A stretch of 64,000 nucleotides of DNA, from the NCBI RefSeq assembly GCF_958295425.1, contig NW_026704062.1:62001-126000 (forward strand). Reading direction: 5' to 3'. The translations under genes were made by a program, and so were the position numbers. Every line of letters starts with the position of its first letter. The first letter of the stretch is position 1. Source of the DNA: Solea solea. Lineage: Eukaryota; Chordata; Actinopteri; Pleuronectiformes; Soleidae. Below, piece by piece: positions 24,101 to 34,164 of the stretch. Below the pieces are notes generated by a model. It did not search any database, had not been told where the DNA came from, and saw nothing but the letters and a program-made list of their open reading frames with translations.

Positions 24101-24180
24101 CAGAAAACAGCCGTATACTTGCTGAATGTGCACAACAAAAGACACAAATAGAAAAACACATCCAAACAGTGAAATCATTG
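21180..24180. repeat. Higher-order repeat: ten-monomer (1,760-bp) duplication
   Basis: TTATGGGATAGTAGAAAGTTG occurs at about 21608 and 23368, and TTAACTGACAGTAG at about 21432 and 23192, both exactly 1,760 bp apart. The flanking variants, including TTATAGGACAG and TTACGGGACAATAG, share the same order. Boundaries are approximate. Confidence 0.8.
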
Positions 24181-27100
24181 CAAAATCAAACACTGAGGAT
24201 AAATAACTATATCTTATAAGATTTCAACTTTATTTGTGAGGTTTATGTTATGGGACAGTAGAAAATTGAAAAAAATCAGAAAACAGCCGTATACTTGCTG
24301 GATGTGCACAAAAACAGACACAAATAGAAAAACACATCCAAACAGTGAAATCATTGCAAAATCAAACACTGAGGTTACAGAAGTATATCTTATAAGATGT
24401 TAACTTTATTTGTGAGGTTTATGTTATGCGACAGTAGAAAATTGAAAAAAATCAGAAAACAGCCGTATACTTGCTGAATGTGCACAAAAACAGACACAAA
24501 TAGAAAAACACATCCAAACAGTGAAATCATTGCAAAATCAAACACTGAAGGCATATAACTATATCTTATAAGATTTTAACTTTATTTGTGAGGTTTATGT
24601 TATGGGACAGTAGAAAATTGAAAAAAATCAGAAAACAGCCGTATACTTGCTGAATGTGCACAAAAACAGACACAAATAGAAAAACACATCCAAACAGTGA
24701 AATCATTGCAAAATCAAACACTGAAGGCATATAACTATATCTTATAAGATTTTAACTTTATTTGTGAGGTTTATGTTACGGGACAATAGAAAATTGAAAA
24801 AAATCAGAAAACAGCCGTATACTTGCTGAATGTGCACAAAAACAGACACAAATAGAAAAACACATCCAAACAGTGAAATCATTGCAAAATCAAACACTGA
24901 GGTTACAGAAGTATATCTTATAAGATGTTAACTTTATTTGTGAGGTTTATGTTATGGGACAGTAGAAAATTGAAAAAAATCAGAAAACAGCCGTATACTT
25001 GCTGAATGTGCACAAACACAGACACACATAGAAAACCACATCCAAACAGTGAAATCATTGCAAAATCAAACACTGAAGGCATATAACTATATCTTATAAG
25101 ATTTTAACTTTATTTGTGAGGTTTATGTTATGGGACAGTAGAAAATTCAAAAAAATCAGAAAACAGCCGTATACTTGCTGAATGTGCACAACAAAAGACA
25201 CAAATAGAAAAACACATCCAAACAGTGAAATCATTGCAAAATCAAACACTGAGGTTACAGAAGTATATCTTATAAGATGTTTACTTTATTTGTGAGGTTT
25301 ATGTTATGGGACAGTAGAAAATTGAAAAAAATCAGAAAACAGCCGTATACTTGCTGAATGTGCACAAAACAGACACAAATAGAAAAACACATCCAAACAG
25401 TGAAATCATTGCAAAATCAAACACTGACGGCATATAACTATATCTTATAAGATGTTAACTTTATTTGTGAGGTTTATGTTATGGGCGAGGAGAAAATTGA
25501 AAAAAATCAGAAAACAGCCGTATACTTGCTGAATGTGCACAAAACAGACACAAATAGAAAAACACATCCAAACAGTGAATTCATTGCAAAATCAAACACT
25601 GAGGTTACAGAAGTATATCTTATAAGATGTTAACTTTATTTGTGAGGTTTATGTTATGCGACAGTAGAAAATTGAAAAAAATCAGAAAACAGCCGTATAC
25701 TTGCTGAATGCGCACAAAAACAGACACAAATAGAAAAACACATCCAAACAGTGAAATCATTGCAAAATCAAACACTGACGGCATATAACTATATCTTATA
25801 AGATGTTAACTTTATTTGTGAGGTTTATGTTATGGGCGAGGAGAAAATTGAAAAAAATCAGAAAACAGCCGTATACTTGCTGAATGTGCACAAAACAGAC
25901 ACAAATAGAAAAACACATCCAAAAAGTGAAATCATTGCAAAATCAAACACTGAAGGCATATAACTATATCTTATAAGATGTTACCTTTATTTGTGAGGTT
26001 TATGTTATGGGACAGTAGAAAATCGAAAAAAATCAGAAAACAGCCGTATACTTGCTGAATGAGCACAAAACAGACACAAATAGAAAAACACATCCAAACA
26101 GTGAATTCAGTGCAAAATCAAACACTGAGGTTACAGAAGTATATCTTATAAGATGTTAACTTTATTTGTGAGGTTTATGTTATGCGACAGTAGAAAATTG
26201 AAAAAAATCAGAAAACAGCCGTATACTTGCTGAATGCGCACAAAAACAGACACAAATAGAAAAACACATCCAAACAGTGAAATCATTGCAAAATCAAACA
26301 CTGACGGCATATAACTATATCTTATAAGATTTTAACTTTATTTGTGAGGTTTATGTTATGGGACAGTAGAAAATTGAAAAAAATCAGAAAACAGCCGTAT
26401 ACTTGCTGAATGTGCACAAAAACAGACACACATAGAAAAACACATCCAAACAGTGAAATCATTGCAAAATCAAACACTGAAGGCATATAACTATATCTTA
26501 TAAGATTTTAACTTTATTTGTGAGGTTTATGTTATGGGACAGTAGAAAATTCAAAGAAAATCAGAAAACAGCCGTATACTTACTGAATGTGCACAAAAAC
26601 AGACACAAATAGAAAAACACATCCAAACAGTGAAATCATTGCAAAATCAAACACTGAAGGCATATAACTATATCTTATAAGATGTTAACTTTATTTGTGA
26701 GGTTTATGTTATGCGACAGTAGAAAATTGAAAAAAATCAGAAAACAGTCGTATACTTGCTGAATGTGCACAAAAACAGACACAAATAGAAAAACACATCC
26801 AAACAGTGAAATCATTGCAAAATCAAACACTGAGGTTACAGAAGTATATCTTATAAGATGTTAACTTTATTTGTGAGGTTTATGTTATGGGACAGTAGAA
26901 AATTGAAAAAAATCAGAATACAGCCGTATACTTGCTGGATGTGCACAAAAACAGACACAAATAGAAAAACACATCCAAACAGTGAAATCATTGCAAAATC
27001 AAACACTGAAGGCATATAACTATATCTTATAAGATTTTAACTTTATTTGTGAGGTTTATGTTATGGGACAGTAGAAAATTGAAAAAAATCAGAAAACAGC

Positions 27101-27669
27101 CGTATACTTGCTAAATGTGCACAACAAAAGACACAAATAGAAAAACACATCCAAACAGTGAAATCATTGCAAAATCAAACACTGACGGCATGTAACTATA
27201 TCTTATAAGATTTTAACTTTATTTGTGAGGTTTATGTTACGGGACAGTAGAAAATTGAAAAAAATCAGAAAACAGCCGTATACTTGCTGAATGCGCACAA
27301 AAACAGACACAAATAGAAAAACACATCCAAACAGTGAAATCATTGCAAAATCAAACACTGAGGTTACAGAAGTATATCTTATAAGATTTTAACTTTATTT
27401 GTGAGGTTTATGTTATGGGACAATAGAAAATTGAAAAAAATCAGAAAACAGCCGTATACTTGCTGAATGTGCACAAAAACAGACACAAATAGAAAAACAC
27501 ATCCAAACAGTGAAATCATTGCAAAATCAAACACTGAAGGCATATAATTATATCTTATCAGATTTTAACTTTATTTGTGAGGTTTATGTTATGGGACAGT
27601 AGAAAATTGAAAAAAATCAGAAAACAGCCGTATACTTGCTGAATGTGCACAACAAAAGACACAAATAGA

Positions 27670-27674
27670 AAAAC
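27670..27674. repeat. Target-site duplication AAAAC, left side of element B
   Basis: AAAAC here and at 34981-34985. Removing the element restores ATAGAAAAACACATCC, the normal satellite string. Confidence 0.88.
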
Positions 27675-27757
27675 TGTGAAGTCAAACTAAAGAAATTAAT
27701 AAACTCGTGTTGCAAACCGGAAAGGAACCTTTCGGCAGTCCGAGTTGCCGCACGGAC

Positions 27758-27764
27758 TATAAAA
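27758..27764 (+). promoter_or_regulatory. TATA box in the element B 5' LTR
   Basis: TATAAAA in the context GGACTATAAAAGAGGCGG, an unusually good core-promoter match, 84 bp into the LTR. Transcription would start roughly 30 bp downstream. The copy in the 3' LTR is at 34248-34254. Confidence 0.7.
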
Positions 27765-28374
27765 GAGGCGGCACACAACATCAGCGAAGACGCAAACTGA
27801 AGCAGTGCTTAGCGCAAAAATATCCAACCCCGTGCAAACAAATCTACAAACGCCAGAGAGGCAGCCGGTAAGACACCAAGCCCATCAGGAGACCCAGCGG
27901 ACAATTGAAGTGAAATGTTTGTGCAGGCGATAGCCGCTAGCGTTAGCCACGGGGCCGAACCGGCAGTGCGGTCGTTAACCCTATAAATGCCAGTGTGTGT
28001 CATGTTTGATTCTCATTCATAATTTAATGATGTCATGATTGTTTAAGTTAAGAACATGATTGTTGAGTGAGCTAATATGTTGCAGATAAATTAAGTTAAA
28101 ATGATTATGATATTATATTATTGTGGTGACATTATTTAAATTAAGTAAATGTAAAATATTTAAAATCTGAAATTAACTTAATGAAATCCCTAAATGTATT
28201 AATAATAACAGTGGGAGAATTTATGTTGCACTTTGTTTAATTTAAGAGGAAAAAGGAAATAATTGTTAAAAATGTATATTTTCCAGAACATTGTAAGAAC
28301 AACCTTTTTCTTGTTTATTGTTTCAAAAGGTTTTTCACCTACGTACCTGCTTACCTGAAACCTTAAAATCACAA

Positions 28375-28380
28375 AATAAA
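28375..28380 (+). promoter_or_regulatory. Polyadenylation signal AATAAA in the element B 5' LTR
   Basis: AATAAA about 110 bp before the LTR end. The equivalent functional copy for the element's RNA is in the 3' LTR at 34865-34870. With the TATA box at 27758 this implies a long R region of roughly 600 bp. Confidence 0.55.
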
Positions 28381-28490
28381 AGAAGATAAGAGGAAAAGAA
28401 AAGTGTGGTTATTGAGTGAAGTCCAGCAACTCTGGGTAGATGTCCAACTCCTTCAAGTGGAGATTGCACAAAGAAGGGGAGAACTTGACA

Positions 28491-28697
28491 GTGAAAAACC
28501 GCCAGTACCATAAAGCTGGCCAGGAAAAAGTACAGGAGCTTAAAGCTGGAACAGCAGGAGCAAAAACCTGGAATCCTGGAAAGGAAAAAGAGTGGAGCAT
28601 AAAGCAACATTAAAGCACCATAAGCAACATTAAAGGCGCCATTGGAAACTCCACTTTTCAAATTCACAATTAAAGAACCTTAAAAATAAAAGTAAAC
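28491..28697 (+). other. Element B 5' leader
   Basis: A 207-bp leader between LTR and gag. It starts GTGAAAAACC, without the TGG typical of a tRNA primer-binding site; a TGGCCAGGAAAAAG string lies 26 bp further in (28517) and is the nearest candidate. Short A-rich direct repeats (AAGCAACATTAAAG, twice) occur near 28601-28637. The leader ends at a good initiation context, AAACATGG. Confidence 0.6.
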
Positions 28698-31600
28698 ATG
28701 GCTAATCAAGAAGCTGGAAAATCAGTTGAACAATTGAAACTTGAAAGAACGACAGCCAAAAGAGTGTTTTCCCGTCTGGTCAACAGTATAACCCGGTCAC
28801 ATACAGACATGTCTGAAGAAGAGCTCAGAGACAATTTCAACAAACTCAAGGCACTAGGAGAGAACGTCATGGAGGCAAACGATGAGCTGGAAGCTGGCTT
28901 CATTGCAGATCTCGAAGCAGAGCTGGAAACAGATGAAGTCATGTTAACGGAGCAGGAAAAAACCGACCTGGCAAAAACTACAAATGAGAGCCAAGAGAAG
29001 CTGAAGGAGGTCAAGAGGTTGCTCCAGAAGACTCTTTGGGTCAATTTTGGAAGTAGTGAAATGTCTATAGCACTACAAGCAGCAGAGGCAGCATGTGAAC
29101 GCGTCGCTGCTGTGCAACCAAACATTAACCAGGAAGCGTATCAATTCATGCTGGACCAACTGAAAGGGTTGGTAGGAACAGCAAAGGACACGCATGGCCG
29201 ATGGAAACAGTGGGCCCCACCAGAGGCTCAGGGGGAGCTTCAGAGGCATGTGAGAGGGCTCGAACTTCACGTCCCCTTGATGGTCTCCAGAAAGGCTGAC
29301 TTCATACAAGCAACCATAAAGGAGGATACTGATAGACAAGCCCAGGTGGGAGCTACATCTAATTATCGCATACCAACCATCAAGTTAAAGCCAACAGCCC
29401 TCCCCAAGTTTGGTGGCATCAAACGTGATTTTCACAGGTGGAAAAAGGACTGGGAAGCGCTGCAGAGTCAAGGAGAGCCAACAGGCTCAAAAGAAGTGAA
29501 AAAGGTCCAGCTACTAGACAGCCTGGAGGATAAGATCACACGAGACCTTCGGCTCACGGCTTACAACACATCTGATGACATCTTCCGTGTGCTAGAGAAC
29601 CGCTACGGCAACCAAACATCCATTGCCATAGAAATAGTGGAGGAGATACAGAAGATGCCAGCTGACAAAAGTCACCAGCCACGGAAAATCGTCGACTTAA
29701 TTCAAGCTGTGGAAAAAGCACTTCAAGATTTGAGTGACCTTGGAGACACAGGTGCTATAAAAAATCCCCTTGTGACTAAGTCCATTGAAAGTAAACTCCC
29801 GGAGACACTCAAGAAGGAATGGCTTGTGTATGCAGCTGACAAGAGAAATGATGTGACTTCAAGAAATCGGTTCGACAGTCTCTTGGCATTCCTCAAAGAC
29901 CAGGAGAGCATATATGAACAACTTGAGCAACTGAAGGAGGAAGAGCCAAGCAAGAGAGAAACCAAGGTGGAGCCGAGATATGCCAGAACCAAGTCAACCA
30001 AATCAAGCAACGACCAGGAAGGGTGTGTGGTCTGCAGTGATGTAAAACACAAGAGGAAGATCTATTTTTGCAGACAGTTCCGAGCGCTGAAACTAGCAGA
30101 GAAGAGAGCTGTAGTAAAAAGGTTGGGAGCATGTAAGAGATGTTTGGAGGTTCATGGCGAGGGCTCACAGTGCAAACCTGGATTCCTGTGCAGAAACCAG
30201 GACTGCAAGGATGCAGATACTCCTGAGCACCACTTCTATCTGTGCCCCAACGCTGAGGCGAAGAAAAGCAGCGATGGTCAGAAGAGGAGCAGGTTTGGTC
30301 CGGAAGGGGATAAAGGCAGGAGGAAGTACACAGAGGAGCAGGAGGATTTCTTCGGGAAACTCTCACCTGAATTGGCAAACCAATGCCGAAATGTGTTTTC
30401 CAATACTGCATCCAGGGCTTTCAATACTGTCAAAGACCAACCAAGCCTTTTAGGGGAAAGCGGACTTCAAGAGCTGCCAGTACTGATGATGCTTGTCGAG
30501 GTCACAGCGAACGCTGGACAGAAAATTGGAACATTAATCGATTTGGCTTCTGACACCAATTACATAACCCACAAGACTGCAAGCAGGCTAAACCTCAAAA
30601 ATGAAGAAGTCACACTTGTCGTCCATGGAGTTGGGGGCATGGAGGTTCGTGTAGAGACGAAACGATACCTCCTCAAGATCAGAGTGAAAACACCAAAAGG
30701 CACTCTCAGAGCCCACCAATTGGTGTGTTATGGACTTGACAGCATTGCAGAGATACACAAACATGTGGAACCAAAGAAGCTCCAGAGATTCTTCCCAGAT
30801 GCACTGCTGGATGAACTCCGGAGACCTAAAGAAATAAGTCTGCTCATTAGCCACAAAGAAGGTCAACTAGCACCACAGAGGATCAGAGCTGTTGGAGACC
30901 TTGTGCTGTGGGACGGTCCACTGGGGAGAACAGTGGGAGGAACGCATCCTGAACTCTTCGAAGAACTCACCGTGTCAGCTCACATGTCGAAGACACACTT
31001 CGCGAGGTCGATGAGAGCAGCGGCTGCAAGATATGAGGAACAACTCACCAGCATGGTCCCAGAGCGTCCGCTGGCAAATAATCAAGGCACCATCCAGCTC
31101 TGTGAATCAAGCACTTCAGCCATCAACCAAGACTTTTTAAAGTGGTGGAGATGGGACAGCATCGGCGCAGGATGTGAGCCAAAGTGTGGAGGCTGCCGCT
31201 GTGGGAACTGTCAGCCGGGTGGCAAAGAAATGACTCTTGCCGAGGAGCGAGAACTCCAAGTGGTGAAAGATGGTCTCACCTACGTCACAGGAGACGCCCA
31301 CAGCAAAGAACCACACTGGCATACCAGATATCCATGGGTAGAGGACCCAGACTCCCTGCCGAACAATAAAAGGACCGTGGAGGCCACATTCCTCAGGACG
31401 GAAAAGCAACTGGCCAAAGAACCTGAATGGAAAGCTGCCTATACTGCTCAAGTCCATGACATGATAGATCGGAAAGCTGCAACCAAGTTATCCAGAGACA
31501 CTGTGATCAACTGGCATGGGCCAGTATGGTACGTGAGTCACCTCATTGCTCCAAACCCCCACTCTGTCACAACCCCTGTGAGACTTGTTTGGAACAGTAG

Positions 31601-34118
31601 TCAAAAGTTCAAAGGTGTGAGCCTGAACGACCTACTGATGAAAGGCCCGGATGTCCTCAACCAGATTCGTGCAGTGCTCCTGAGATTCAGGGGTGGAGTG
31701 CATGCTGCTCTGGGGGACATAAAGAAGATGTACAACTCAGTCTGGCTGGAAGAAAAGGAGATGCACCTGCATAGATTCCTTTGGCGTGATTCAGAGGACG
31801 AAGAGCTGGGGGAATATGCAATCACCAGGGTAAACATCGGTGACAAGCCAGCAGGATGCATCGCACAGCTTGCAATGCGTGAAACTGCCAACCTCCCACC
31901 TTTCACTCACCTCAAAGAGGAACGGCAGGTTATTCAAGAAGACAGCTACGTTGATGACATTCTCACGTCCCACAATGACTTAGACCAGCTGAAAACCATC
32001 ACAGCGAATGTGCAGCAGATTCTGAAAGCTGGCGGGTTCGAGCTCAAACCTTGGGCTTATTCTGAGCAAAGTGGGAGGAAGGAGTGCAGTGACAAGCTGG
32101 AAAAGGCTGTGGAAAAGACCATGGTCTTACCAAACCAGATGCGAGACGAGGATAATAAAGCACTCGGCCTTGGATACATGGTAGAAGAGGACAAACTCCA
32201 TGTCATGGTGGGAATAAACTTCTCAAAGAGAAAGAAAAAGATGAGACTCGGCCAAAACCTTCTGCAGGAGCAGATAAGAGCCCAAACACCCAACCCCCTG
32301 ACTCGGCGAGCACTGCTGAGCCAAGTGTCAGGGCTGTATGATCCAGTCGGCCTGGTAACTCCCATCAAGCAGAAGGGAGCTATCCTGGTACGTAGGGCAT
32401 TCCAGGAAGCAAAGGGTGGAAGTGCACCTGTAAAGGACTCATGGGATACAGCGCTCTCAGATGCACTCAGGGAGGATGCAATAAAGCTCTTTGAGGAGTA
32501 CGGCCAACTTGCCAAAGTCAAGTTCACCAGAGCACTGACTCCCCCAAGCTTTACTGATGGTCCCCTGGCGATCACATTCTCTGATGGTAGCGAGCATACT
32601 TATGGAGCAGTGATGTACCTCCGATGGAGGTCAGACCAGGGCCCGGTCATCCGGCTGGTGGAGTCCAAAGCAAAACTGACTCCTTTGGATCAAGGAGGGG
32701 ATGCCGTCAAAGCAGAAATGTGTGGAGCAGTGTTTGCCTCACGGCTGAAAAAGTACTTTGAACTGCACAGCCGAATCCAGATTCAGAGGTGGTACCATTT
32801 TGTTGATAGCCAGACCATCCTTGGTGCAATACAGCGGGAAAGCTATGGCTATCAAACATTCTTCGCAAATAGGATCGGGGAGATTCAAAGCAACACAAAA
32901 GTCCAGGATTGGTGGTGGATTCCTGGCCCACAAAACATTGCCGACATTATAACAAGAGGAGCCAGCCATCAAGATCTCGATGAGGACTCAGAGTGGCAAA
33001 AAGGTCAAAAGTTTCTAAGCTTGCCAGTGGAGGAGTGGCCAATCACATCAGCCAAAGAACTCGCAGCCACTGCCAGGGAGAACATCACAAAACTTCAAAA
33101 AAAGGCATATGCTGCTGCACTGACCAGAGCTCAGGCTAAGAAGCAGCAAGTGGAACACAAACTGAAACAGGAGGCACAAACAGAGCAAAGGAGGCTACCT
33201 GCAGGGTCTGCAATCCAAACGCTGGTGGATGTCAGGAGATACAGCACTCTGAGCCGTCTGGTAAAGACAGTTGCATGGATCTGGAGAGCAGCAAAACAGT
33301 TTGGCAAAGGAAGTCAAGCCGTGGAGAGTCCAAAGTGGGAGGCAATCCCCTCCACAGGAGTCATCTCTGTAAGGGAACGAGAGGATGCCCTGAGAGACAT
33401 TTTCCTTGCAGCGCAAGAAAACACAACCTTCCCTGGCACTACGTTAGACAGGCTTGTGGTCCACAAAGACAAAGACACTGGGCTACTGGTCTGTGGAGGC
33501 CGAGTACAAAGCTTCAAGGAAGCTCAAGTTAGCATCCCCCTCTTACCCTATGACGCCTGGGTGTCCAAGCTGATAGCTCGAGAGGCCCACAATGAAGGTC
33601 ATGAGGGAGTAGCTGGAACACTCCTAAAAATGAGGAGGAAGGCATGGGTCATTAAAGGGAGGAGGATCGCACAAAAAGTTGTTGATGGTTGCATGGTCTG
33701 CAGGAAAGGAAAAGCAAAGACGTGTCAACAAATAATGGCTGACTTGCCGCAACTCGCTGGTCCAAACTTATTTGTCCGAAGCAAATGGCATACTGAACAA
33801 AGAAATGTTGCCATTGGAGATGTTGTGTGGCTGTGTGACCAGAATGCACTACGAGGGCAGTTCAAGCTTGGCAGAGTCATCAGCACGACTCCAGATGTTA
33901 AAGGCGTTGTAAGGGACGTCAATATAAGAGTTTTCCCAAGCTACTGTGTCCCTGTCACGAGAGCTCTGAAAGGCAAGTCGATTCCCAAAATCAGGAGGGA
34001 AAAGATCCAAGCCACCGTCCTTCACAGGGACGTCAGGCGGCTCGTTGTCCTATTACCTGCAGAGGAACAGGCAGAAAGTCAAACGCAGCAGGGAAAGGAG
34101 AACCAAGTTTGCCTTTGA
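28698..34118 (+). CDS. gag-pol: BEL/Pao Gag-Pol polyprotein lacking the integrase catalytic core
   Basis: A single 1,806-codon frame. Residues 1-215 are charged and coiled-coil rich; 229-395 is a DUF1759-type Gag domain; 443-515 holds Cys/His zinc-binding motifs. The protease region (about 590-760) has LIDLASDTNYI at 613-623, where D615-L-A stands in place of D-[ST]-G. Reverse transcriptase (about 940-1150) has Asp1007 in LGDIKKMY and YVDD at 1084-1087. RNase H has Asp1296 (FSDGS), Glu1340, Asp1370 (VDSQ) and Asp1416 (IADI), a complete acidic set. The integrase zinc domain is intact: His1631, His1635, Cys1665, Cys1668. Then MADLP (1680-1684) runs directly into a C-terminal domain (about 1690-1735, ending GQFKLGRV), with no D,D,E catalytic core. 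The family normally has some hundreds of residues there. The frame stays open, so this is an in-frame deletion in an otherwise intact polyprotein. The ATG at 28698 has A at -3 and G at +4. The protein should still copy RNA into DNA, but integration would need another integrase. Confidence 0.93.
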   Translation: MANQEAGKSVEQLKLERTTAKRVFSRLVNSITRSHTDMSEEELRDNFNKLKALGENVMEANDELEAGFIADLEAELETDEVMLTEQEKTDLAKTTNESQEKLKEVKRLLQKTLWVNFGSSEMSIALQAAEAACERVAAVQPNINQEAYQFMLDQLKGLVGTAKDTHGRWKQWAPPEAQGELQRHVRGLELHVPLMVSRKADFIQATIKEDTDRQAQVGATSNYRIPTIKLKPTALPKFGGIKRDFHRWKKDWEALQSQGEPTGSKEVKKVQLLDSLEDKITRDLRLTAYNTSDDIFRVLENRYGNQTSIAIEIVEEIQKMPADKSHQPRKIVDLIQAVEKALQDLSDLGDTGAIKNPLVTKSIESKLPETLKKEWLVYAADKRNDVTSRNRFDSLLAFLKDQESIYEQLEQLKEEEPSKRETKVEPRYARTKSTKSSNDQEGCVVCSDVKHKRKIYFCRQFRALKLAEKRAVVKRLGACKRCLEVHGEGSQCKPGFLCRNQDCKDADTPEHHFYLCPNAEAKKSSDGQKRSRFGPEGDKGRRKYTEEQEDFFGKLSPELANQCRNVFSNTASRAFNTVKDQPSLLGESGLQELPVLMMLVEVTANAGQKIGTLIDLASDTNYITHKTASRLNLKNEEVTLVVHGVGGMEVRVETKRYLLKIRVKTPKGTLRAHQLVCYGLDSIAEIHKHVEPKKLQRFFPDALLDELRRPKEISLLISHKEGQLAPQRIRAVGDLVLWDGPLGRTVGGTHPELFEELTVSAHMSKTHFARSMRAAAARYEEQLTSMVPERPLANNQGTIQLCESSTSAINQDFLKWWRWDSIGAGCEPKCGGCRCGNCQPGGKEMTLAEERELQVVKDGLTYVTGDAHSKEPHWHTRYPWVEDPDSLPNNKRTVEATFLRTEKQLAKEPEWKAAYTAQVHDMIDRKAATKLSRDTVINWHGPVWYVSHLIAPNPHSVTTPVRLVWNSSQKFKGVSLNDLLMKGPDVLNQIRAVLLRFRGGVHAALGDIKKMYNSVWLEEKEMHLHRFLWRDSEDEELGEYAITRVNIGDKPAGCIAQLAMRETANLPPFTHLKEERQVIQEDSYVDDILTSHNDLDQLKTITANVQQILKAGGFELKPWAYSEQSGRKECSDKLEKAVEKTMVLPNQMRDEDNKALGLGYMVEEDKLHVMVGINFSKRKKKMRLGQNLLQEQIRAQTPNPLTRRALLSQVSGLYDPVGLVTPIKQKGAILVRRAFQEAKGGSAPVKDSWDTALSDALREDAIKLFEEYGQLAKVKFTRALTPPSFTDGPLAITFSDGSEHTYGAVMYLRWRSDQGPVIRLVESKAKLTPLDQGGDAVKAEMCGAVFASRLKKYFELHSRIQIQRWYHFVDSQTILGAIQRESYGYQTFFANRIGEIQSNTKVQDWWWIPGPQNIADIITRGASHQDLDEDSEWQKGQKFLSLPVEEWPITSAKELAATARENITKLQKKAYAAALTRAQAKKQQVEHKLKQEAQTEQRRLPAGSAIQTLVDVRRYSTLSRLVKTVAWIWRAAKQFGKGSQAVESPKWEAIPSTGVISVREREDALRDIFLAAQENTTFPGTTLDRLVVHKDKDTGLLVCGGRVQSFKEAQVSIPLLPYDAWVSKLIAREAHNEGHEGVAGTLLKMRRKAWVIKGRRIAQKVVDGCMVCRKGKAKTCQQIMADLPQLAGPNLFVRSKWHTEQRNVAIGDVVWLCDQNALRGQFKLGRVISTTPDVKGVVRDVNIRVFPSYCVPVTRALKGKSIPKIRREKIQATVLHRDVRRLVVLLPAEEQAESQTQQGKENQVCL
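33735..33775 (+). other. Deletion junction: missing integrase catalytic core
   Basis: Between codon 1684 (the Pro of MADLP, end of the HHCC zinc-domain linker) and about codon 1692 (start of the C-terminal domain, FVRSKWHT) the DDE core that belongs here is absent. The reading frame is kept across the join. The parent sequence is needed to place the breakpoints exactly and to test for microhomology. Confidence 0.8.
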
Positions 34119-34150
34119 AGCTGTCGATCTTCACATCGTTTCCAGGCGAA

Positions 34151-34164
34151 GATCGAGTGGGAGG
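34151..34164 (+). other. Polypurine tract of element B
   Basis: GATCGAGTGGGAGG lies immediately before the 3' LTR (TGTGAAG). A purine-rich run here is the standard primer for plus-strand synthesis in LTR elements. Confidence 0.75.

Larger units (their letters stand above)
16586..27674. repeat. Satellite array 2, ~176-bp monomers
   Basis: Continuation of array 1 in the same orientation, interrupted only by element A. It contains local multi-monomer duplications (18.5-20.3 kb and 21.2-24.0 kb) and an odd monomer variant, TTATGGGCGAGGAGAAAATTG, at about 25480 and 25831 (two monomers apart). No gene is visible. The array ends at the AAAAC target duplication of element B. Confidence 0.97.
27675..28490 (+). 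repeat. Element B 5' LTR
   Basis: An 816-bp direct repeat of 34165-34980 (offset 6,490). It begins TGTGAAGTC and ends TTGACA, the canonical TG...CA form. It has a TATA box at 27758-27764 and AATAAA at 28375-28380. The part from about 28,000 to 28,210 is very AT-rich. Confidence 0.96.
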
